From contig NZ_BMNA01000001.1 of NCBI RefSeq assembly GCF_014646215.1, positions 386,175 to 450,174 on the forward strand: a stretch of DNA of 64,000 bases, written 5' to 3'. How positions within the stretch are numbered: the stretch's first letter is position 1; each line of letters begins with the position of its first letter. A model generated the notes under the pieces. It searched no databases, was not told where the DNA came from, and saw only the letters and a program-made list of their open reading frames with translations. Both the position numbers and the translations under genes were made by a program. The DNA comes from Nakamurella endophytica. GTDB lineage: Bacteria; Actinomycetota; Actinomycetes; Mycobacteriales; Nakamurellaceae. Shown here one piece after another: positions 17,301-25,466 of this stretch.

Positions 17301-19132
17301 CCGGGGGTGACGCCCGCGTCCAGCACCGCGTCGTTGTAGCCGGCGAGGTCGCGGGCCACGCCCGCCCCGGTGTCGTTCATCGGCCAGTACAACGACGCGC
17401 CTTGACCGAGCACCGTCTGGCCGTAGGAGGAGACACTGCCGCTCGCGGCCACCACGACGCTCGACGACTGTCCCAGCACCTGGTTGCCGGACGGATCCTT
17501 GACCAGGAACCGATAGCTGACGGTCTGTCCGGGTGTCAGACCCGTGTCGGTGTAGCCGACCATCGGCCGCTCCCACTCGGCGGAACCGACGGTGGTGGTC
17601 CAGATCGCCACACCGTTGCGCTGCAGGGTGTACGTCAGCTGCCGGTCGTCCCGATCCCACGCTGCCGGTACGGCGACCTTGACGGCACCGGCGGACGGCG
17701 TCGTCAGCGTCGGCGTGAGGTCGGCACTGCTGACGAACGGGCCCTGCTTGTTCGTGGCGAGGGACTTGACCGCGAACCGGGCCAGGCCCTGCTGCGCCTT
17801 GCCGTTCACGTTGACGAACTCGCCCCCCAGGACGACGTAGTCGCTGTTGCCGGTGACGGTCCAGGCGGCCTGGTCCTTGCCGGTGTACGTGCCGGGATCG
17901 AGCTTGGGGAACCAGGATTGGAGCGACGGCGAGGGCCGGTTGACCCAGTTGGTGTACCCCAGGTTGTCGTGCAGCAAGGTCCCGGTGGCGTCCGGGGTGA
18001 AGGCGATGGCCCGGTTGAACTTCCAGGCGGAGGGCTGCGGCCAGCCCATGTCGTTGCCGCAGTAGTGGGCGTGCCCGACGTTGTAGACCGCGGCCGAGTT
18101 GGCATAGACACCGTAGGTGTCACCGTGGCAGTCCTCGATCCACTGCACCGCACCGGTGTAGGGGTCCGCCTTGAACATCCCCTCGAGGTTGCCGTCGGAC
18201 CCGAACTTGAAGCCACCGCCGTAGATCGACGTCCCGTCCGTCGACAGCGACAGGATCGCGGAGTTGGTCCCGCTGTTGGTCACCACGGAATTCAGCGCCC
18301 AGGGAAGGAGCGCACCGGTCGTCGCGTCGATGGACGCCGTCCCGCGGGCCGACTGGCCGTTGATGGTGGTGAAGAATCCGCCGACGATCAGCCTGCTGCC
18401 GTCGGGAGCGAGGACCATCGACCTGACGGTGCTGTCCGCACTGGGCGCCCAGTTCAGCAGGGCGCCGGTCGATGCGCTGAAGGCCGCGAGACGATTGCGC
18501 GTGCCACCGTTGGTGAAGGCGCCTCCGACGTAGACCGTGCTGTTGGTCGCGACGATGGTCTCGACCGTGTAGTCCACGGACGGTGCGAACGAGGCGATGA
18601 GCGTCCCGGTGGCGACGTCGAATGCGGCGATCCGGTCACGCTTCGTCCCGTTGATCGCGGTGAAGTAGCCGCCGATGTAGACCCGCTTGCCGTCGGGCGA
18701 CAGTGCCACCGACCGGACCTGGTTGTTCACGACCGGTGCGAACGATGTGAGCGCGCCGGTCGAGAGGTTGTAGGCCAGCAGATTGCTCCGCGCCACCTCG
18801 TTCTGCCCGAGCGCGGAACCGGCCGGCCTGCCCTTGGTGAACTGCCCGCCGGCGAACACCGTGTTGCCCGCGATCGCCTGGGACCAGACCACGCCGTCGA
18901 TCTGCGCGGTCGGCAGGGCGTCGGCGGTCACCACGCCGTCCGAACGCTGCTGTTCGGACGCGGGCTCTGCGGACGCGGTCGCCGGCGCGGCAACCAGACC
19001 GACCGCGGCGAGGGCAGCGGCGACGGTCGCGGTGAGGGCGGTCCGGAAAAGAGGACGGGGACGCACGCGCTGCTCCTGGGTCGAGACGACGGCCTTGTGA
19101 TGGTGTGCCCGGGCCCCCGCGGCCGGGCGCAT
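14399..19132 (-). CDS. Giant secreted beta-propeller/LamG/PKD protein (paralogue 1)
   Basis: The 1577-aa protein has a Sec signal peptide (Arg-rich start, hydrophobic core, cleavage near ATASA-EPA). A seven-bladed-type propeller region of about 430 residues follows, with repeated VYxGGxFT and xxTGALxxxAP units. A short fibronectin-like segment comes next, then two LamG/concanavalin-like domains (each ending in an xxGYWRxGGD unit). Four PKD domains (WNFGDGG pattern) and a C-terminal 200-residue jelly-roll-like domain complete it. A conserved pair of Cys occurs in EDCHGDTY and HAHYCGN. There is no LPxTG motif and no C-terminal span, so it is released or held by the glycan. The ATG at 19132 follows GAGGAAG. 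Its location beside EPS genes suggests a matrix protein; function is not known. Confidence 0.88.
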   Translation of the reverse strand: MRPAAGARAHHHKAVVSTQEQRVRPRPLFRTALTATVAAALAAVGLVAAPATASAEPASEQQRSDGVVTADALPTAQIDGVVWSQAIAGNTVFAGGQFTKGRPAGSALGQNEVARSNLLAYNLSTGALTSFAPVVNNQVRSVALSPDGKRVYIGGYFTAINGTKRDRIAAFDVATGTLIASFAPSVDYTVETIVATNSTVYVGGAFTNGGTRNRLAAFSASTGALLNWAPSADSTVRSMVLAPDGSRLIVGGFFTTINGQSARGTASIDATTGALLPWALNSVVTNSGTNSAILSLSTDGTSIYGGGFKFGSDGNLEGMFKADPYTGAVQWIEDCHGDTYGVYANSAAVYNVGHAHYCGNDMGWPQPSAWKFNRAIAFTPDATGTLLHDNLGYTNWVNRPSPSLQSWFPKLDPGTYTGKDQAAWTVTGNSDYVVLGGEFVNVNGKAQQGLARFAVKSLATNKQGPFVSSADLTPTLTTPSAGAVKVAVPAAWDRDDRQLTYTLQRNGVAIWTTTVGSAEWERPMVGYTDTGLTPGQTVSYRFLVKDPSGNQVLGQSSSVVVAASGSVSSYGQTVLGQGASLYWPMNDTGAGVARDLAGYNDAVLDAGVTPGAAGAVPGDTGMTFAGNTTATASTKGALVAPNVFSASVWFRTTSTSGGRILGFSDMQTGTSAHRDRQIYMGNTGKLNFGVWGNGASASTSLQTVKSYNDGAWHQAVAELSPAGMVLYVDGVKVGSRTDVTAGEKYVGYWRAGGDSTGGYANAGSSGYLNGTLDEIAVFPTALSQAQVVAQYNASGRTSTVPSAPADKYGSAVYGEDPTLFWRLGDASAGTTAADSGPGVNPGTYQGSVAKQVAGAISGVSDTAVTFDGATGFVSSNASFTNPTTYSLESWFKTTSTTGGKIIGFGTAKTGLSTSYDRHVYMQADGRVAFGAYNNGKIAVASPAAYNNGQWHHVVATMGSTGMNLYLDGARVAGNPNTGSQNYTGYWRVGGDASWSGGAYFNGTIDEAAVYPKVLTAAQVAQHYQTGAAVNAAPTAAFTATVSNLRAAVDGSASADTDGTVAGYAWNFGDGGTGTGATATHDYAAAGTYTVTLTVTDDAGATNTVSHPVTVTLPPNVAPTASFTASSDNLAITVDGSGSSDPDGTVRSYAWNFGDGGNATTATAMHTYAAAGTYTVTLTVTDDRGDTGTVTKSVTVSPANQTPTASWTSTADGLGLSVDGSASADPDGTIASYAWNFGDGGTGSGATATHTYPRSGDYQVTLMVTDDRGGKDTATRTVTVTAPNSAPTASWTSTAAGLTLSVDGSASKDTDGTISSYSWDFGDGATATGKTASHTYATAGSYVVTLTVKDDGGLAGTSARSVTVSDQLFADAFGRTVPSGWGTADVGGAWAVTSGTPAASVAGGYGLLPTGKGVTRTASLSSVQAADVDLSWMVNLDKAPTGGSTMVSGSVRKTSSGEYRTTVVFTTTGTVTLQLVRISGGVSTTLKALSVAGLRYTAGSDLHVRFSVAGTTDVTLQAKVWLDGTTEPDWQSSVIDPSPAAALQGSGSVALVAYVSSAATNAPVTVGVKDLTGRRPVA

Positions 19133-19631
19133 CCCTGCTTCCTCACCCATGACCGCAGCGAGTGCGGGGATGGGGAATTGAGCAGAGATGCCGGAATCCG
19201 GATCAGCATAACAGGCTGTAGGCACCGCCGTTCGGCCCTACGCCTTTCGGTGCGAGCATTCACCCGACGAGGCGAGCGAAGTCCGTGCAGCCGGCGCACG
19301 ACGGTGACCAGCACCCGACCGAGCCGTGCTTGCACCGTCCAGAGCTCCTGCCTCTGCGGCCCGTCGTGGACGCTCGAACGCCTCGGCGACGGCGGCAGTG
19401 GGTCAGGGCATGAACGGTGTGGTCGGACACGTCGCACGGCCCGGCGACCAAGGTGCCGGACGGTGTCCCTCCTGGATCCGGTCTGCCGCTGTCACCCGAA
19501 GTGACCGCATCCGTCCCTCATGCGTCCGTCAGAGCGAGGGCGCGCCCCTCCGGGGTTCGTCCTATCGGCTTATCGGGTGACTGTGCGTCATTCGCGGCGT
19601 GGACTTGAGGCTCGCATGCCAGGGTCGCCCC
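19133..19631. other. Divergent intergenic region upstream of the giant gene
   Basis: These 499 bases separate two divergent secreted-protein genes. On the minus strand TATGCT (19210-19205) preceded by TG one base upstream forms an extended -10, giving the giant gene a leader of about 65 bases. No matching -35 is obvious. The remainder (19260-19600) has no credible gene and I see no repeats in it. Confidence 0.4.
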
Positions 19632-20135
19632 ATGTCCAAGCGCCTGTCGTTCCTCCGTGCCGGCCTGGCCGCGTTGTCGGCCGCCGCCCTGCTCCTGACC
19701 GCCACTCCGGCGGGTGCCGTGCAGCCGTCCGCGACCAAGCCCGCTGCCGTCGCCACCCGAGCGGCCGCGGTGTCCTTCTCGGTCCGGATTAACGGACCTC
19801 TGACGGTGGGCTACCACCGGGCGACCGAATTCGTCTTCACGGTGACGAAGGGCGCCGGATACGCAAGGGATCAATACGCGGTGCTCGCTCTGCCGCGCAA
19901 CGTCAAACGCGCGATCATGGACGACTACGAGACCACGGTGATCGGGCTCTCGAACGAACGGGTCATCCTCGAGCACGCCATCGACCCGAACGACGGCCCT
20001 TCGGTCTCCGAATACCACTACTACCTGTACGGGACGGCCCGCGGACCGGGCCGGGTCACCGTCGCCACCTACGCTTCTGCGCCCGATCCCGACCGCAAGG
20101 ACAACATCGCGTCAGCGGTCCTCCGCGTGCGTTGA
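19632..20135 (+). CDS. Small secreted protein of unknown function
   Basis: The 167-aa protein starts MSKRLSFLRAG and has a clean Sec signal peptide ending near PAGAV. The mature 135 residues are predicted beta-rich, with FSVRINGPLTVGYHRATEFVFTV and a repeating YHYYLYGTARGPGRVTVATY, so an Ig-like or similar sandwich is possible. I do not recognise a family. It is divergent from the giant secreted gene and convergent with a beta-helix gene, both inside the EPS locus, so an extracellular role with the matrix is a reasonable guess. A longer in-frame start 33 bases upstream lacks the signal-peptide pattern. Confidence 0.75.
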   Translation: MSKRLSFLRAGLAALSAAALLLTATPAGAVQPSATKPAAVATRAAAVSFSVRINGPLTVGYHRATEFVFTVTKGAGYARDQYAVLALPRNVKRAIMDDYETTVIGLSNERVILEHAIDPNDGPSVSEYHYYLYGTARGPGRVTVATYASAPDPDRKDNIASAVLRVR

Positions 20136-20176
20136 CCCGGCCCCCGGAACGAGTCGGCGCAACCCCGCAACGCCCG

Positions 20177-20207
20177 ACGCGGGACGCACCATCGGTGCGT
20201 CCCGCGT
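20177..20207. terminator. Perfect 14-bp bidirectional terminator
   Basis: ACGCGGGACGCACC (20177-20190) pairs without mismatch with GGTGCGTCCCGCGT (20194-20207) around a 3-base loop. It lies between the stops of two convergent genes (20135 and 20223), so it can serve both. Confidence 0.8.
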
Positions 20208-20222
20208 GTACGTCCAGGTCGA

Positions 20223-21467
20223 TCAGGGACGGCGGTCCCACACGGGGGTCGGGCAGCTGGTCAACAGCGGCCGGGTGGCCTGCGCGCGATCGAGCCGCAC
20301 GACGAAGGGCTTGCCGTCGGTCAGCACCGCGTTGACCACGCGGTGCCCACCGGTGTCGCCCGAGCGCGCGTCCGTGCTCGACAGCGGCGATCCCCAGTAC
20401 CGCATGGACGACAGCGAATTGCCACCCAGGCGCGGCGCGAAATGCACCGTGTTCCGCGACTTCTCGCTGTTGATACCGGTGCCGGACGTGCCGCCCCCGC
20501 CGCCGTTCTCCCGGCCGACGCCGTTGAACTCGGACCGCAGATTGTAGGTCGTCACATCGGTCGACTGCCAGAACGAGATCCCGTGCGAGTATCCCATGTC
20601 GTGCAGGTTGCAGTCGTACATGACCACGTTCGACGTCGAGTTGATGCCGACCCCGCACCCTGCGATCTTGGTCCCGGTCACCGCGTCGCGGCCGTCGACC
20701 TCGACGTTGTAGAAGCTGGCGCCGCTGCCGCCCAGGATGTTGATCGAGAAGGTCTCTCCGGGCGGGGAGTTGAGGTTACCGGGGATGCCGCGCACCAGCA
20801 GGTTGCTCAGCGTGGGCGACGGGCAGTTCGCCAGCACCAAGCCGTTGTACAGCGTCTTGGTCGAGGAACCGGCCGGACGCTGCACCGTGCCGTCGACCGT
20901 GAAGTTGGACAGCGTGATCGGGATGCTGCCTCTGGCCGCACGGATGACCTGCAGACCGTTCGTCGTGCCGAGCGGGTAGGTCGGCGGGACCCATCGCTGC
21001 ACCTGCGCGGCGGTCACCGTGTCCGGGCGGACCCGGAGGATGGTGTCGCGACCGGAACCGATCAGGCTGACGTTCGGCGGGATCAGGATGCCGATGTAGT
21101 CGGCCGACTGGGAGAAACCGATGGCCTCGAACACTCCGGCCGGCAGCGTGAGCGTCGGCGCCGCGGCCAGCTTGGCCACCTTGTTCAGCGCGGCCTGGAT
21201 GTTGTTGCCGACGCCGAGATCCTCGATCGGGAAGTAGGTCTCGCCGGTCGGCCGTTCGTCACTGTTGTAGGCAAGGGCGTTGATGACGGACACCCCTGCC
21301 CCGGTCGTCGTGGCCGCGGCGCGGACCGGCTGCGTGCGGGCGGACGCCCAGGCGGGCATCGAGGACGCGCCGAGGGCGACCAGGGGGGCCGCCGCCGCGG
21401 CCAGGCGGAGTGCGTTGCGCCGGGACAGCATTGTCGGTCGCACCGAGCCGGTCCGGTTGTCGTTCAC
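20223..21467 (-). CDS. Tat-exported parallel beta-helix protein (copy 1)
   Basis: The 414-aa protein has a twin-Arg signal (LSRRNALRLAAAA). Its mature region is rich in the short periodic strands of a right-handed parallel beta-helix (LTLPAGVFEAIGF, ISLxGSGRDTILRV-type and GTKIAGCGVGINSTSNVVMYDC turns). Such helices occur in pectate-lyase-like polysaccharide lyases, epimerases and hydrolases, so it may cleave or modify the EPS outside the cell. No catalytic triad can be assigned by eye. The GTG start follows AAGGAG at good spacing. A paralogue is at 22429-23589. The promoter is probably at 21536-21565. Confidence 0.82.
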   Translation of the reverse strand: MNDNRTGSVRPTMLSRRNALRLAAAAAPLVALGASSMPAWASARTQPVRAAATTTGAGVSVINALAYNSDERPTGETYFPIEDLGVGNNIQAALNKVAKLAAAPTLTLPAGVFEAIGFSQSADYIGILIPPNVSLIGSGRDTILRVRPDTVTAAQVQRWVPPTYPLGTTNGLQVIRAARGSIPITLSNFTVDGTVQRPAGSSTKTLYNGLVLANCPSPTLSNLLVRGIPGNLNSPPGETFSINILGGSGASFYNVEVDGRDAVTGTKIAGCGVGINSTSNVVMYDCNLHDMGYSHGISFWQSTDVTTYNLRSEFNGVGRENGGGGGTSGTGINSEKSRNTVHFAPRLGGNSLSSMRYWGSPLSSTDARSGDTGGHRVVNAVLTDGKPFVVRLDRAQATRPLLTSCPTPVWDRRP

Positions 21468-21535
21468 CGTGTCTCCTTAAGCAAGGAGGCGACTCTCGCG
21501 GAAACGATCGACGCCCTGTAGTTGTTGATATACGG

Positions 21536-21565
21536 AGAGTAGAGAGGCCCGTAACTGACTGTCAA
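21536..21565 (-). promoter_or_regulatory. Promoter of beta-helix gene copy 1
   Basis: On the minus strand a perfect -35 TTGACA (21565-21560) is followed after 18 bases by TACTCT (21541-21536). The predicted leader is about 60 bases. This is one of the few near-consensus promoters visible in the window. Confidence 0.6.
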
Positions 21566-22345
21566 CTCATTCTGACTGCGGGTTACTAAGCCAAAGGCGG
21601 CAGCGCGCCTGCCAAGGACCGCCCGGAGGCACCGGATCGACGCCTCTACGTCGAACTGTGAACCGATCTGTACCTAAGAGGGGTGACGATCGTCCTCTAC
21701 AGCCACCGCGCCGACGGCATACCAGGAACTGCTGTCGTGACGCACGGTCACAGAGGTGCGCGAACCGGTGCTTTCTCCGGCGATCATGGCGGTGCTGGCG
21801 GTCCACTGCCGAATCCACTGCTGCACGGGGGGACGCGGATGGCACCGGGGGGACGCGGGTGGACTGCCGGGCCGCGGTCGGCTCCGGTGTCGGTCGCTCG
21901 CACCGGGCGGGAAGAGGTGAGCCGGGTCCCCGCATCCGCGAGGGTGGTCCGATGCTGCCGCCGGCTGGCGCAGGCGTGTCCATGAAAAGGTGAGGGGAAG
22001 GAAGGCACGACGGGCGAGAGGGAGGCACGCCCAGGCACGCCGGTCGGCCGGTATCCCGTCATCGCCTCAGCGCGGGCGGCGTCCCGTCACCCGGATAACC
22101 GGCGGATCTTCGTCGGGACGAGCCGTGGCCGGGACCTCGGTCGCCGCCACCGAGCCGCCCTCCCAGCCGACGGATCGAGCCCCGCCCGCTGCCGCCGTTG
22201 AGTGGAGCGGGCCCGGCCGGCCAGTGCCGGGCAGGCGGCCGCCGTCTCGCGGGCGCTACCGTCACGCGTGCTGGTGCACCGACCGCCGCGCCGAACCGGC
22301 CAACCGGCGGATCTGTTCAGGGAGAGGCCTGCCCGCCACCGCAAC
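21566..22345. other. Long intergenic region without recognised gene
   Basis: About 780 bases between the promoter of one beta-helix gene and the terminator of the next contain only overlapping low-quality frames on both strands. The base composition is less codon-like than in the neighbours. There is a short direct repeat of the G-rich block GGGGGGACGCGG near 21826-21860. A decayed gene or an unrecognised RNA is possible but I see no positive evidence. Confidence 0.4.
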
Positions 22346-22383
22346 CCGGTGCGGGGCGACGTGCTCGCGTCGCCCCGCACCGG
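22346..22383 (-). terminator. Perfect 15-bp terminator after beta-helix gene copy 2
   Basis: CCGGTGCGGGGCGAC (22346-22360) pairs exactly with GTCGCCCCGCACCGG (22369-22383) around an 8-base loop. It begins 45 bases after the stop codon of the minus-strand gene at 22429. Confidence 0.8.
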
Positions 22384-22428
22384 CTCCCGGCCCGCAGACG
22401 CGGCAACCCACGTCCAGTGAGTGGGAAC

Positions 22429-23589
22429 TCAGGTGTAGTAGTAGTGCGGCGTGGGCGCCGACGACAGCGCCGGCAAGGTGCTCTGCGTGTTGTCGATGCG
22501 GACGCGGAAGCCGTCGGTGTCCGTGAGGGTCAGCGTGCTCACCCGGTGGCCCCTGGTGTCGCCCGAGTGCGGATCCGTGCTCTTGTACGGGACGGCGTAG
22601 TACCGGAGCTCGGAATGCGTGTTGTTGCCGAGCCGCACCGAGTAGTGGGTCGTGTTCGTGGACTTCTCGTGGTTGATCCCGCAGCCCAGCGACCCGTACG
22701 AACCGCCGGCGTTGAGGGCCGTCCCGTTGTACTCGGAGCGGTGGTTCCAGGTCGTCACACCCGTGGACTGCCACAGGCTGACCCCGTGCGAGAAGCCCAT
22801 GTGGTGGGTGTAGCAGTCGTGCAGCTCCACGCCCGAGGAGTTGTTGACCCCGATGCCACAGGCCCCGACCTTCTTCCCCGACCCGTCACGCCCGTCGACC
22901 TCGACCCGGTACAGTTTTGCGCCGGATCCGCCGTTGATGTTGATCCCGAAGGTCTCACCGGGCGGGCTGTTGAAGTTGCCCGGGACGCCGGTGACCTTGA
23001 TGTCGCGGAGTACCGGCGACGAGCAGCCGTAGACGTTGATGCCCTCGTAGATCTTGCCGCGCTGCGGCAGACCCTGGAGCGTGAACTGGCTGAGCAGCAC
23101 CCCCGAACCCTTGGGCAGGATCATCAGCTTCAGCGGCACGCTCGCCTGGGCCGAGGTGAGGCTGTTCTCCGCGACGCGCAGCACCGTCGACGGGCCGGAC
23201 CCCACGATGGACAGGTTCTGCGGGACGAGGAAACCGCAATTGTTGGCGGACTGCCCGAAACCGTGCGTCTCGAAAACACCGGCGGGCAAGGTGAGGGTCG
23301 GCTTGCTGATGCCCTGGCTGCGCGCCCTCGACATCGCCGCGTTCATGGCGGCGACGAGATTGTTGCCGCTGACACCGAGATTCTCGTACGCGTAGATTCC
23401 GGTGCCCGTCGGCCGCGTGAAGGCGGTCGTGGTGACCCCGGTGACCGCCCGCGCCGATTCCGCGCCCAATACTGCGAGTCCGGCCGAGACGCCGAACACC
23501 GCCGCCGAGCGCAGTGCGGTCCTGCGATCCACGACGAACGCCCCGCCGCGACGGACGCCGTCCGCCCCGGTCCTGCCCGATTCCAACAA
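22429..23589 (-). CDS. Tat-exported parallel beta-helix protein (copy 2)
   Basis: The protein is about 386 aa and is a clear paralogue of the product of 20223-21467. Shared blocks include TLTLPAGVFE, GxPGNxNSPPGETF, NVEVDGRD/RVEVDGRD and the C-terminal SGDTxGHRV. It carries a twin-Arg type signal (VDRRTALRSAAVFG) and should be exported folded. The start is a choice: TTG at 23589 follows AAGGAG at 9 bases and places the Arg pair near residue 23, as in the paralogue. A TTG at 23739 and a GTG at 23532 are alternatives. Role in EPS cleavage, epimerisation or binding is inferred from fold and location. Confidence 0.8.
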   Translation of the reverse strand: MLESGRTGADGVRRGGAFVVDRRTALRSAAVFGVSAGLAVLGAESARAVTGVTTTAFTRPTGTGIYAYENLGVSGNNLVAAMNAAMSRARSQGISKPTLTLPAGVFETHGFGQSANNCGFLVPQNLSIVGSGPSTVLRVAENSLTSAQASVPLKLMILPKGSGVLLSQFTLQGLPQRGKIYEGINVYGCSSPVLRDIKVTGVPGNFNSPPGETFGININGGSGAKLYRVEVDGRDGSGKKVGACGIGVNNSSGVELHDCYTHHMGFSHGVSLWQSTGVTTWNHRSEYNGTALNAGGSYGSLGCGINHEKSTNTTHYSVRLGNNTHSELRYYAVPYKSTDPHSGDTRGHRVSTLTLTDTDGFRVRIDNTQSTLPALSSAPTPHYYYT

Positions 23590-24161
23590 TGTCCCCGACT
23601 CCTTGACAGTTGTCCGCGACGGAATGCCCCGACGCGGGCGCGACGGAGCCGCGGAGCTGTCGACCTGACGTCGACCGCTCCGCTGCGTCGTCCCTGATGT
23701 GTCCGCATCGACCGGCGTTGCGGCTGCGAAAAGATTCAAAGATATAAACTCGTGATAAGCAAGAGCTTGATCATTGAAGCGTCGCAGCCGCCCCGTATGT
23801 CGGGTTCTGCCGCATTCGCTCCCATCACGCGCGGTAGTGTGACCAAGGACGCTCGCCCCGCATTCAGGTCCGCAGGGCGACGTAATGTCGGATTACTCGG
23901 CACTGCACGGACTGGTCGTTAGGCCGACCGAGGCTGACCGTGCACTGCCAATGGACTGAGCGACGACCAAGGTTGCACGCTGAGTAGCGATAGTGATCTG
24001 AGTCACACTCGACCGAGCGACCGATGCGCTATGCGTCGCCCCGCCCGCGTTGCTCGGATCGGCGACATTGCCGGGTGCTCCCTCTCCGGAGCGCTCATGC
24101 GTTGCAGTGGTCCCGAGCGAACGGCACCGGACGGACGAACGGGCGTGCTGTACTTCTCCAT
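23590..24161. other. Divergent promoter region of beta-helix copy 2 and the polymerase operon
   Basis: This 572-base region contains the most A/T-rich stretch of the window (about 23725-23785), probably the promoter of the minus-strand beta-helix gene. On the plus strand GCGATAGTGAT near 23986-23996 could be a -10 for the polymerase operon, with no convincing -35. No credible gene or RNA is seen. Confidence 0.4.
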
Positions 24162-25466
24162 GTGGTGACGCGACCTTCCCCGACGCGGTCGACGGCGAGG
24201 GCAGTCACGGCAACGCCGGGCCATTCCCCCCGGTCCGCAGTGCCCGCGGTCATCGTCTCGGCCGCCGTCGGCGTCTTCACCTACATCCCCGACTTCCTGG
24301 CCCCGAGATCGACGACCTGGGTGGCCGGGGTGCTGTTCACCCTGCTCTTCGTCATGATCCTTGCCCTGTACCGCCGGCCGCCGAGGTGGCCCGCCGTCAC
24401 GATCTCCCTGGCCCTTTTCTGGGTCGTGGTGTTCGTCGGCGGTGTCCGCTACGGCACCGGCCTGGACTACACGGAGACCGCGTTCACCCTGGCGATGGTG
24501 GCGTCGCTCTCGGCCGTGGTCTCCACGTTCGACCGTCGCGACGTCGGGATCCTGGTCGGCGGCATCCTCGTTGTCTGCGGCATCCAACTGGCGTTCGCGG
24601 TGGCCGAGACCTTCCTCGGTCTGTCCGCGCCGCGGGGCTACGGCACCCGCAGCGGCAGCACCTTCGACGTCAACGAATTGCTGCCGTGGACCGGGCGCGC
24701 GCCGGGCACCTTCGGGCATGCCATCCCGCTCGGGCTGTTCATGGCGGTGGCGGCTCTCCTCGTGCTGTTCCATCTCCGCCGCCTGCGGCTGTCCGTGCGC
24801 ATCGGGATGGCGGCGCTGTTCGTCCTGGGCTTGATGCTGTCGGGTACCCGGAGTGCGCTGCTCAGCGTCGTCATCGCACTGCTGTTCGGCCTGTGTTCGA
24901 GCCGGTTGACCCGCCACTATCTGGCGTGGCGTCTCGCCACCTGCCTGGCCGCCCTCGGCTTCGGAGTCTTCAGCGGCGTCAGCGAACTCGTCTCGTCCCT
25001 CGGCCTGGAGGGCACCGGCAGCCTCGACCACAGACTCGCGGCGCTGGACGCCCTCGACAAGCTGTTCGGGCGCTCTGTCCCGGAGTTGCTGTTCGGCAGC
25101 GGAGCCGGGTCCATCTCCAGGCTGTTCGACCTCGGACTGCTGCAGACCGACAACTTCACCGCCGTCGACAACCAGTGGGTCACCTTGTTCGCGCTCGGCG
25201 GCTTCGTCGGCGTGGGATGCGTGGTGGGGGCGCTGGTCGCCTCGTTCCGGGGGATCCCCCCCACCGTGCGGCCGGCCCTGATCTCCATGTTCCTCATGTT
25301 CTTCTCGTTCGACCTCTTCGACCGCCTCTCCACGCTGGTCCTGTTCGTCGCCATCCTCGGCTGCGGGTCGTTGGGCCGGTGGCGCGCCGAGGAGGAGGAC
25401 CGGAGGCCGGCTCCGGGGGCCGCAGGCTCTCCGGAGGTACCTGTCGGCGGGACTCGCGGGCGGTGA
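24162..25466 (+). CDS. O-antigen ligase/polymerase-like (Wzy) membrane protein
   Basis: The 434-aa integral membrane protein has about ten to twelve hydrophobic spans. A large periplasm-side loop between residues about 275 and 345 contains HRLAALDALDKLFG and GSGAGSISRLF. This layout and the motif LSGTRSALLS are those of Wzy/WaaL-type enzymes that join lipid-linked repeat units outside the membrane. The start is uncertain: GTG at 24162 or 24165 begin just before the cytoplasmic head and lack a good ribosome-binding site. It overlaps the next gene by GTGA, so it is the first of a three-gene operon with two glycosyltransferases. Confidence 0.85.
   Translation: MVTRPSPTRSTARAVTATPGHSPRSAVPAVIVSAAVGVFTYIPDFLAPRSTTWVAGVLFTLLFVMILALYRRPPRWPAVTISLALFWVVVFVGGVRYGTGLDYTETAFTLAMVASLSAVVSTFDRRDVGILVGGILVVCGIQLAFAVAETFLGLSAPRGYGTRSGSTFDVNELLPWTGRAPGTFGHAIPLGLFMAVAALLVLFHLRRLRLSVRIGMAALFVLGLMLSGTRSALLSVVIALLFGLCSSRLTRHYLAWRLATCLAALGFGVFSGVSELVSSLGLEGTGSLDHRLAALDALDKLFGRSVPELLFGSGAGSISRLFDLGLLQTDNFTAVDNQWVTLFALGGFVGVGCVVGALVASFRGIPPTVRPALISMFLMFFSFDLFDRLSTLVLFVAILGCGSLGRWRAEEEDRRPAPGAAGSPEVPVGGTRGR

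Noticed and set aside
14627..19504. Plus-strand open frame of 1625 codons opposite giant gene 1
   Set aside because: It is the antisense of a gene with signal peptide and recognised domains; its translation is Arg/Gly/Val-rich and without domains.
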